Source: Pseudomonadota bacterium (lineage in GTDB: Bacteria; Desulfobacterota; Desulfarculia; Adiutricales; JAGVGV01). From it: a stretch of 46,044 nucleotides of DNA. Numbering within the stretch: the first letter of the stretch is position 1; each line of letters opens with the position of its first letter. The notes beneath the pieces are model-generated. The model was not told the origin of the DNA, searched no databases, and saw only the letters and a list, made by a program, of their open reading frames with translations. Below, one piece after another: positions 39,633 to 46,044 of this stretch. The translations under genes and the position numbers were made by a program. The DNA is taken from assembly GCA_018830135.1 (NCBI GenBank), contig JAHJTB010000520.1:1-46044 (forward strand), read 5' to 3'.

Positions 39633-40991
39633 TCAGAAGTAGTAACTCACCCAGACATACGCGGCGTTCGACGGCCCGCTCAACAGCCTGGTTCCCGGTA
39701 TCTCCCAGCCGCCGTATTCCGTGCCCGGAGAACCGTAGTGGACATTGGCGCCGAAGGTGACCTGGACGTTCTGGGACACGTCCCAGACCGCGCGGGGCTG
39801 GAACGTGCCCGAGGGATCGGACAGATTGTTGATCAGGGTCAGGTAGATTGAAAAGAGGGGATGCAGTTCCACCTTGACGTGGCCGCTCAGGTAGTATCGC
39901 CCCAGGGAGTACAATTCCCCCCTGGACAGACGCTCGGCCAGGTCCAGGTCGGTCAAGGACTCCTGATATCGGTTCGTCCCCAGACCGTTGTAAAAAAACT
40001 CGATGAAACCGTAATAGTTTTTTTCGGCCCAGACCCAGGAATAGTCCATGTTGGCCACCAGGGACAGATACCCGTCCTTGCCCCGGTCCTCCTCCAAAAA
40101 GGTCCAGGTGGCGTCCAGTCGCCAGGCCGCGTTGCCCCAATAGCCCGTACTGCCGAATCCGACCACCGAATCCTGGTAATGATGGCCGGCCATTAGGTCG
40201 AACTCGGTATCGCCGCTGGCGAAATGCACCTTGCCCGCGCAAGACGATTGGTTCCATTCCACGTCCCGGGTCGTCCGGTCCCGCCTTGGCACATACAGAA
40301 ACTGCGCATCCCCCGTGGTCGCCACCGGGAACTGCACGGACACCATGTCATCACCCACCTTGTAGTCCCGAACAAAATCCGCGGGCGAAAACGGATTGAA
40401 CAGGTCCATGGGATTGAACAGCAGGCCGTTGCCCCAGGTCGCGGCCTGACGCCCCAGACGAATCGTGCCCCAGGACGGCTGAACGGTCAGGACCAGCCGG
40501 TCCAGCCGGTGGTACAGCAGCCGGTCGCCGGTTTCGTCCATGACTCGGGTCAGATCGAAAAAGCGATGATCATCGTCCGGCCGACCGGCGCCGGCCGCCA
40601 TGACTTCGGCCAGGGCCGGGAATCGCCCGGCCAGTTCGCTCTGTTTGCGGCGGGTGTCCCCGACCGAGTACACCGCCTCGTAGTGGGTTTCCAGAGACCC
40701 CCAGCGGCCGAAAAACAGCTTGTTTTTCAGCCGGAAGTCGGTGGTGACATCGTAATAAGGTCCCAGACCCACCGTATCCCAGTAAGTGTCCCGGCCTGGC
40801 CAGGATGCCTGGGCCTGAAGTTTGACGTGCCCGCCCCACTCGGGCTGAAAGTCCGACCAGAAGGTCGTCTTGCCCGTCTGGCCGCCTCCACTCCGGCCTT
40901 CGCCCCCCGCCCCGGCCCGGTCCGATCCGGCCGCCGGCGTCACCGCCAGCAGAAAAAGAAAAAAAATGAAGCCGAAACACCTGAAAAGCAT
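39633..40991 (-). CDS. Outer-membrane beta-barrel protein (uncharacterised)
   Basis: 452 aa. The N-terminus MLFRCFGFIFFLFLLAVTPA is a signal peptide with cleavage near AAG. The mature part has many alternating hydrophobic/aromatic strands (VKVELHPLFSIYLTLINNL, QVTFGANVHYGSP) and ends in VWVSYYF, the C-terminal aromatic signal for BAM-dependent insertion. No known porin or transporter signature was recognised. ATG 40991 is preferred because the ATPase gene only stops at 41029. It is the last gene of the five-gene Lol-like run, so it may receive or export the cargo. Confidence 0.75.
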   Translation of the reverse strand: MLFRCFGFIFFLFLLAVTPAAGSDRAGAGGEGRSGGGQTGKTTFWSDFQPEWGGHVKLQAQASWPGRDTYWDTVGLGPYYDVTTDFRLKNKLFFGRWGSLETHYEAVYSVGDTRRKQSELAGRFPALAEVMAAGAGRPDDDHRFFDLTRVMDETGDRLLYHRLDRLVLTVQPSWGTIRLGRQAATWGNGLLFNPMDLFNPFSPADFVRDYKVGDDMVSVQFPVATTGDAQFLYVPRRDRTTRDVEWNQSSCAGKVHFASGDTEFDLMAGHHYQDSVVGFGSTGYWGNAAWRLDATWTFLEEDRGKDGYLSLVANMDYSWVWAEKNYYGFIEFFYNGLGTNRYQESLTDLDLAERLSRGELYSLGRYYLSGHVKVELHPLFSIYLTLINNLSDPSGTFQPRAVWDVSQNVQVTFGANVHYGSPGTEYGGWEIPGTRLLSGPSNAAYVWVSYYF

Positions 40992-41028
40992 CTGGAACAC
41001 GGGCGCGAAACCGCTTTCCCGGACGGAG

Positions 41029-41718
41029 TCAGTCCGGTTTGACCACATCGTCGGCCACCTGGCCGTCACGAATATGGATCAGACGTCGGGCGTAATCCAT
41101 GACCATTTCGTCATGAGTGGAAAAAATAAAGGTCACACGCTTCTTTTCGTTCATCTCCTTCATCATCTCCAACAGACCCTGGCCGGTTTTCGAGTCCAGA
41201 TTGGCCGTGGGCTCGTCCGCCAGAATAATGGCCGGATTCGAAACCACGGCCCGGGCCACGGCCACCCGCTGCTGCTGGCCTCCGGACAGCTCAGCCGGAC
41301 GGCGGTCGTACTTGCCATCGAGCCCGACGTCGTCCAATACGGCCCGGGCCCGGTCCCGCCGCTCGGCCACCGGCACCCCCTGGAGCAGCATGACGAACTC
41401 CACGTTTTCAATGGCGGACAGCACGGGGATTAGGTTGTAAGCCTGGAAAACGAATCCGATCTTGCGTAAACGCATCTCCGCCAGATCGGACTGACTCATT
41501 TTCGAGAAATCCTGGCCGTCCACGACCACGGTCCCCGACGTAGCCAGGTCCAGGCCTCCGATGAGGTTGAGCATGGTCGTCTTGCCGGAACCGGAAGGCC
41601 CTGCCAGAGCCGCAAACCCTCCCTGGTCAATGGACAGACTGACCCCTTTGAGGGCCTCGACCTCCAGGTTGCCCTGCTTGTAAATCTTTTTCACGTCCGT
41701 GGTTTCGACGATGGCCAT
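41029..41718 (-). CDS. ABC transporter ATP-binding protein (LolD/MacB type)
   Basis: 229 aa. Walker [10 protein letters not shown], signature [14 protein letters not shown] and Walker [13 protein letters not shown] are intact, with the short Q-loop [15 protein letters not shown] of the LolD/FtsE branch. It should power the permeases encoded just upstream. ATG 41718 is favoured because AAGGAG lies 6 nt before it; the ATG at 41724 abuts that site. The permease stop is 36 nt upstream. Confidence 0.93.
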   Translation of the reverse strand: MAIVETTDVKKIYKQGNLEVEALKGVSLSIDQGGFAALAGPSGSGKTTMLNLIGGLDLATSGTVVVDGQDFSKMSQSDLAEMRLRKIGFVFQAYNLIPVLSAIENVEFVMLLQGVPVAERRDRARAVLDDVGLDGKYDRRPAELSGGQQQRVAVARAVVSNPAIILADEPTANLDSKTGQGLLEMMKEMNEKKRVTFIFSTHDEMVMDYARRLIHIRDGQVADDVVKPD

Positions 41719-41754
41719 TTGCATCTCCTTATCCGCAGCTCATCAAACACACGA

Positions 41755-42978
41755 TCAGGTCTGGGCCATGGCCTCGATGGGCGTAAAACGGGCCGCCTTG
41801 GCCGCCGGATAGAGGCTGACCAGAAGCCCCAGGAAAAAGACGACCAGATTGGCCACCATGACTTCCCGGACCGTAATCCGAGGGTAAATTATCCGGGACA
41901 TCCCGGCGAACTCCGCGCCCTGGGACATGAAAGAGAGATCGATCCCCGTGGCCGACAGGGCCCAGACACAGAGAAAGGCCCCGATGTTGCCCAGGAGCAT
42001 GCCCAGGAGCAGGACGAAAAAGGATTCGGTCAGGACCTCCCGGATGATCCAGACCGGCCGCATGCCCAGCGCCTTGAGCAGCCCGAACTCGCGCATCCGC
42101 TCGAAGACCGCCATCAGCGTGGTATTGACGATCCCGAACCCCATGGCAATGAATACAACCAGGTACCAAATATAAATGAACCCATCGAAGACCTTGAGAT
42201 AGGCCCGGAGAATCGGCAGGAGTTCCTCCCAGGTCTCGACGCGGTAGATGTCCCGGGGCAGTTCCGCGGACAGGGCCCCGGCCAGTTCCCGCTCTCCCTG
42301 GTGTTCGGGCAGGGCGATGGAAAACTCGGAAAGGCCCGGTCCGAGTTGGAGCATGGTCCGGGCCAGGTCCAGGGGCACAAATACGTATTGTTTTTCCGTG
42401 GCTTCGAGTTCGGCGCGGTAGACGCCGACGATGCGAAAGGCCCGGGAGGCGATCTGTTTGGTCGTATCCTGGGACATGAGGACCAGTTTATGACCGATCC
42501 GGGTCTCGAATTTGTCCAGGAGGGCTTGGCCGACCACGATCCCGTTCCTGACCTTGGGATCGAAAAGCCGCCCGTTGGTCACGGCATGGTCGATAAAGGA
42601 GACTCCGGCCTCCTTCTCGGGATCGATACCGACCAGGGTCACCCCGGTCGAGTGCCTGGCATTGCTGGCGATGGCCGTGACCCGGACCCGGCCGGCCCAT
42701 CGGGCGCCCGGGGGAAGGTGCTTTTTCAAGGCCGCCTCCACCTCACCGGGCTTGGTGATGCTGTTTTCAACGACCGGGTCGCTGCGGTAGTCCTTGTGAT
42801 GAATCTGCAGGTCCCCGGTGAGCGTGGCGATACCGTTGTCGATCATCTGAGAAACCAGGCCCTGCATCATGGCGCCCAGAAAAATCATGGCCCAGACGCC
42901 GATAACGACCGCAATCGTGATGACGGCCGTCCGCCGCGGGTTCCGCCATATGTTTCTCCATCCGAGTTGGAAATACAT
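41755..42978 (-). CDS. FtsX/LolC-type ABC permease 2
   Basis: 407 aa. The layout is one N-terminal membrane segment (AVITIAVVIGVWAMIFLGAMM), a large periplasmic MacB-type domain, then three C-terminal membrane segments. LLKALGMRPVWIIREVL is the typical cytoplasmic coupling region. It lies downstream of permease 1 across a 173-nt gap that contains a possible internal promoter, and just before the ATPase gene. It probably forms a heterodimer with permease 1. Confidence 0.9.
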   Translation of the reverse strand: MYFQLGWRNIWRNPRRTAVITIAVVIGVWAMIFLGAMMQGLVSQMIDNGIATLTGDLQIHHKDYRSDPVVENSITKPGEVEAALKKHLPPGARWAGRVRVTAIASNARHSTGVTLVGIDPEKEAGVSFIDHAVTNGRLFDPKVRNGIVVGQALLDKFETRIGHKLVLMSQDTTKQIASRAFRIVGVYRAELEATEKQYVFVPLDLARTMLQLGPGLSEFSIALPEHQGERELAGALSAELPRDIYRVETWEELLPILRAYLKVFDGFIYIWYLVVFIAMGFGIVNTTLMAVFERMREFGLLKALGMRPVWIIREVLTESFFVLLLGMLLGNIGAFLCVWALSATGIDLSFMSQGAEFAGMSRIIYPRITVREVMVANLVVFFLGLLVSLYPAAKAARFTPIEAMAQT

Positions 42979-43098
42979 ATCCAGCCTCTTTCCTCAATCG
43001 TCGTTGCCCGGTTTATTCAAGAAGAATAAGGATAGTCCGGATATATTCCAGACCAGGCAGACCGCTTGGCCACAAGCCCGGAATCTCTCGGGTAACTG

Positions 43099-43126
43099 CA
43101 TATAAAGTTTCATTTGATCAATTCAA
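43099..43126 (-). promoter_or_regulatory. Candidate internal promoter between the two permease genes
   Basis: Minus strand: TTGAAT (43126-43121), 16-base spacer, TATATG (43104-43099). It could express permease 2, the ATPase and the barrel apart from the first two genes. The match is moderate. Confidence 0.35.
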
Positions 43127-43151
43127 TCATTTTCTTCACGCATAAAACGAG

Positions 43152-44390
43152 TTAGACGTGGGTCATGGCTTCAACCGGCCGGAGCCCTCGAACCTTGAGA
43201 GCCGGCCACAGGGCGGCCAGAAAGGTGATGATCAAAACGACGGCCGGCCCGGCCAGGGCGGAGAGCACCGAGAGCCGTGGATGCAGACGGCCGGAAATAC
43301 CAAACTGTTCGAGGATTTCCGAAGAACCGGCCAGGTCGAGCCCGTGGCTCTGGTAGTACAAGGTCAACAGACACCCCAGCACGATGCCGATGACAATGCC
43401 CACGCCGGTCATACTCATGGACTCGATCAGCAGCAGCTTGGTCAGTCTGCCCGGCGTCGTACCGATGGCCATGAGAACGCCGAACTCCCGGGTCCGCTCG
43501 AAAATCGCCATCAAAAATGTGTTCATAATACTGAAGGCCACGACCAGAATCAAAATCAGGTAAAAAATAGCCCCGGAAACCAGGTCCATCTGGATGGCCT
43601 GCAGAAGCCCGGGCATGATCTCCGACCAGTCCAGGGCCACCAGCGGCGGCTTTTGGTCTATTCCGGAGATACCGACCTTGACTTTACCCTTGATGGCCTG
43701 CACGTCAGCCAGGTTGCGGCCCAGAGCCACCACCTCGTGTGCGGCACCACGCATGAAGTACACGTCCTGAAAGTCCGCCAGGGGGATGGCGATGGAAGAG
43801 CGGTCGAAATCGTCCATTCCGGAGCTGAAAATCCCTTTGACCGTGACTACCGAGGCAGCGATGGAACCGTCCCGTCCCTGACCCAGAACGGTCAGTTCGT
43901 CGCCCAGCCCCACCCGGAGGTTTTCAGCCAGCAGCCTTCCCACCAGGGCCTGATTTCGATCCTGTTCGGACAGATAAGCCCCTTTGCGGACCAGACTCTT
44001 CAAGGTCGACACCCTGGCCTCCCGCTCAGGATCGATTCCGTTGACCAGGATGCCATAGGTTCGATTCTGCGAAGAAACCAGGGAAAAACCGTTGGCTCTC
44101 GGACTCCAGGCCTCGACCTCCGGAATCCGTTCCAGAATTCGACCGACGGCTTGGGGGTTTTCTACCACCAGCCGCATGTCCCGCTTTTCCTGGTACCCCT
44201 CGGCCTGGACCTGAAGGTGACCGGTGTGAATCTTGACCGAAGCGTTTATCATGGCGTCATAGGAACCGAACTGCAGCGAAAGCATGAAAACCAGCAGCAG
44301 GCTGGCAAAGGCGATCGCCGAAATGGTCAGTACGGTTCGCCTGGGATTCCGCCCGATGTTACGCCAGGCCATTTTGACGTCGATGGACAA
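43152..44390 (-). CDS. FtsX/LolC-type ABC permease 1
   Basis: 412 aa. Same architecture as permease 2 and clearly related: N-terminal segment TISAIAFASLLLVFMLSLQF after WRNIGRNPRR, a periplasmic domain and three C-terminal membrane segments (PAVVLIITFLAALWPALKVR). Both permeases share the WRNIGRNPRR/WRNIWRNPRR start. TTG 44390 has AAGGAAGG close upstream; an ATG at 44372 is an alternative. The LolA-like gene ends 12 nt before it. Confidence 0.9.
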   Translation of the reverse strand: MSIDVKMAWRNIGRNPRRTVLTISAIAFASLLLVFMLSLQFGSYDAMINASVKIHTGHLQVQAEGYQEKRDMRLVVENPQAVGRILERIPEVEAWSPRANGFSLVSSQNRTYGILVNGIDPEREARVSTLKSLVRKGAYLSEQDRNQALVGRLLAENLRVGLGDELTVLGQGRDGSIAASVVTVKGIFSSGMDDFDRSSIAIPLADFQDVYFMRGAAHEVVALGRNLADVQAIKGKVKVGISGIDQKPPLVALDWSEIMPGLLQAIQMDLVSGAIFYLILILVVAFSIMNTFLMAIFERTREFGVLMAIGTTPGRLTKLLLIESMSMTGVGIVIGIVLGCLLTLYYQSHGLDLAGSSEILEQFGISGRLHPRLSVLSALAGPAVVLIITFLAALWPALKVRGLRPVEAMTHV

Positions 44391-44402
44391 GGTCGGCCTT
44401 CC

Positions 44403-45170
44403 TTATCTCCTGGGATTTTTCAGATTGGACAGCGTAAAAAGGCTGTCCGGCAATTCGTTGACGAATTCGACCTTTTGGTACTCCAGCATGGTGAACTCAT
44501 CCTGGGCATCGGCCTTTTTCATCCGACTGACCTTGGGAAAAAGCCGGCCGCCCATCATTTCGATCTTCTCGGTGGTCATGGCCTTGACCAAGGCCAGGTC
44601 CTCGTCGTAAAACTCCTGGGCCAAAATGATGAAGTCCTCGCGAATCTTGAGCTTCTGCATGCCCCAGACCACGGGCGCCGCCGGTTTGGGCATGGATTTG
44701 ATCACGTAGACCGTCTTATTCTCATGATTTTCATTCGATTCGATGCTGTGGTCGTAATCGTTCATGATGCTGTCGCTTTTGGCCAGGTCGTTATTGGAAA
44801 AGTCCGATCCCTGCCAGGACTGGGACATCATGGAGGGGGGGAGCTTGATGACCCGGTTGACCTTGGGATTATAGGTCCACATTTCGCGGTCCTTCTTCAA
44901 GGTTCCGTTGCCCGCGTCCTTGGGCGGCTCTGCAATGATAAAAATGCTGTCCTTTTCGCCCTTGGTCCAGGCCTCGATGGTCATTTTGCGTTCCCAGTCC
45001 GGACGGTGGATGGTCATGTCCACCGTCGAGACGGAGGCTTGGCCCCGATAATAGTTGACCGCTTTTTTGACCAGTCCGGGGGCGTCCAAATCATCGGCCC
45101 GGGCCATGCCGGTAAGCAGGAGGAGCGCGGCCAGGATCAGGAGGGGAAAGAAAATCCTTCGGTCTTTCAT
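44403..45170 (-). CDS. LolA-like periplasmic lipoprotein-sorting protein
   Basis: 255 aa. A signal peptide (FFPLLILAALLLLTGMARA) precedes a domain of the outer-membrane lipoprotein-sorting family, with SVSTVDMTIHRPDWERKMTI and EMWTYNPKVNRVIKLPPSMM being typical stretches. It resembles a half-barrel carrier for lipidated cargo. The start ATG 45170 follows AAGGAGATATCG. It heads the operon that also encodes two Lol-type permeases, the ATPase and the barrel protein. Confidence 0.88.
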   Translation of the reverse strand: MKDRRIFFPLLILAALLLLTGMARADDLDAPGLVKKAVNYYRGQASVSTVDMTIHRPDWERKMTIEAWTKGEKDSIFIIAEPPKDAGNGTLKKDREMWTYNPKVNRVIKLPPSMMSQSWQGSDFSNNDLAKSDSIMNDYDHSIESNENHENKTVYVIKSMPKPAAPVVWGMQKLKIREDFIILAQEFYDEDLALVKAMTTEKIEMMGGRLFPKVSRMKKADAQDEFTMLEYQKVEFVNELPDSLFTLSNLKNPRR

Positions 45171-45335
45171 CGATATCTCCTTGTAAAAGATGATAAAAAA
45201 ACGGGACGAACCGGCCGAGGCAATCGTTTCCCGGGATGATTCAGGCAGATATGGCAAGGGGGTTCGGCCGGCAACGCCATGCCGTCACTCTCTTTCCTTG
45301 ATTGGGATTTTCAGCCAGAGAAAATTGATGGCCTC

Positions 45336-45364
45336 ACTTTAGCGGAGGCCGGTAGGGTAGTCAA
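45336..45364 (-). promoter_or_regulatory. Strong sigma-70-type promoter of the Lol-like operon
   Basis: Minus strand: TTGACT (45364-45359), exactly 17 bases, TAAAGT (45341-45336). The start near 45329 gives a leader of about 160 nt before the LolA-like gene. The rest of the 45171-45476 gap shows no other feature. Confidence 0.65.
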
Positions 45365-45476
45365 CCCCTGGATGGCTCTGGTAAGGGCTGGTGGTTAAAT
45401 TTTTAATGAAGGCCGGGGGGGCTGGAGCAAGGGTTTGGATTGCGGAATGTCCGAGGAAGACGAAGTCGCTGGGGAT

Positions 45477-45511
45477 AAAAAAAGCCCCCGATCCTTTCGG
45501 ATCGGGGGCTT
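45477..45511 (-). terminator. Rho-independent terminator of the rRNA operon
   Basis: On the minus strand a 13-bp stem AAGCCCCCGATCC/GGATCGGGGGCTT with a GAAA loop ends in a T7 run. It lies just beyond the 5S gene. Confidence 0.93.
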
Positions 45512-45519
45512 GAAAATAA

Positions 45520-45636
<117 letters not shown>

Positions 45637-45705
45637 ACTGGTGAGCTCGAAAAAATGAATATGGGCATTAGGCAACTGAACCGTCTGGCATTATGTGATA
45701 AAATT

Positions 45706-46044
<339 letters not shown>

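Noticed and set aside
43158-45239. A 693-residue plus-strand reading frame antisense to the LolA-like and permease genes
   Set aside because: It lies opposite two strongly supported genes, is rich in G, Q, H and D, has no domain or ribosome site and is a GC-driven shadow. Similar long shadows at 25772-27187, 41719-43029 and 31704-33542 were rejected for the same reason.

Overview
The window looks like a piece of a high-GC, Gram-negative, motile, flagellated bacterial chromosome. It fits an anaerobic Desulfobacterota (former Deltaproteobacteria) genome best. That placement is inference from the gene mix: MotAB/CheD/CheY/CheR, class I adenylate cyclase, HD-GYP, LolCDE-like export, a NIL-ferredoxin, a CxxC-type MnmA, an ATC-hydrolase-like protein and many crotonases. 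It is not from a database search. Long open frames opposite or overlapping real genes are GC-driven shadows and are left out.

Layout. 1-1.4 kb: start of a minus-strand gene, then a CBS/ACT protein and a stand-alone histidine-kinase DHp domain. 1.5-5.2 kb: an amidohydrolase, a translationally coupled ParB-domain / spore-photoproduct-lyase-like radical SAM pair, and a NifU-domain protein. 5.2-6.9 kb: a BON lipoprotein and a cytidylate-kinase-like/BON fusion behind a strong sigma-54 promoter match. 7.0-10.4 kb (minus): threonine synthase (apparently leaderless), nucleotidyltransferase, rlmH, ATC-hydrolase-like gene. 10.5-12 kb: a MITE-like repeat and an AT-rich island, then cheD-cheY. 12-14.8 kb: aminotransferase, NIL/2[4Fe-4S] ferredoxin, mnmA. 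14.9-18.1 kb: lipoprotein-motA-motB converging on cheR. 18.4-24.1 kb: short-chain dehydrogenase, four crotonases of three active-site types and a PLP decarboxylase-family protein. 24.2-27.9 kb (minus): methyltransferase, lytic transglycosylase, M48 peptidase with TPRs.

28-29.8 kb: an intergenic region with two dispersed repeats and a large imperfect palindrome, then a B12-binding-type radical SAM protein. 29.8-33.4 kb (minus): HD-GYP protein and class I adenylate cyclase behind a long leader. 34-39.5 kb: prmA-rsmE, a zinc-ribbon protein with a very acidic tail, a sigma-54 response regulator and a flavin reductase-like protein. 39.6-45.2 kb (minus): a LolA-like periplasmic protein, two FtsX/LolC-type permeases, a LolD-type ATPase and a beta-barrel outer-membrane protein, probably one envelope export pathway. 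45.5-46.0 kb (minus): rRNA operon end (terminator, 5S, 3' part of 23S).

The strongest leads are two inverted copies of a roughly 180-bp MITE-like element with terminal inverted repeats, a second repeat family found twice, the ParB/SPL couple, the ferredoxin-MnmA pairing (MnmA has the CxxC signature linked to iron-sulfur-dependent thiolation), the crotonase cluster with lost or swapped catalytic glutamates, and the five-gene Lol-like operon ending in a beta-barrel.
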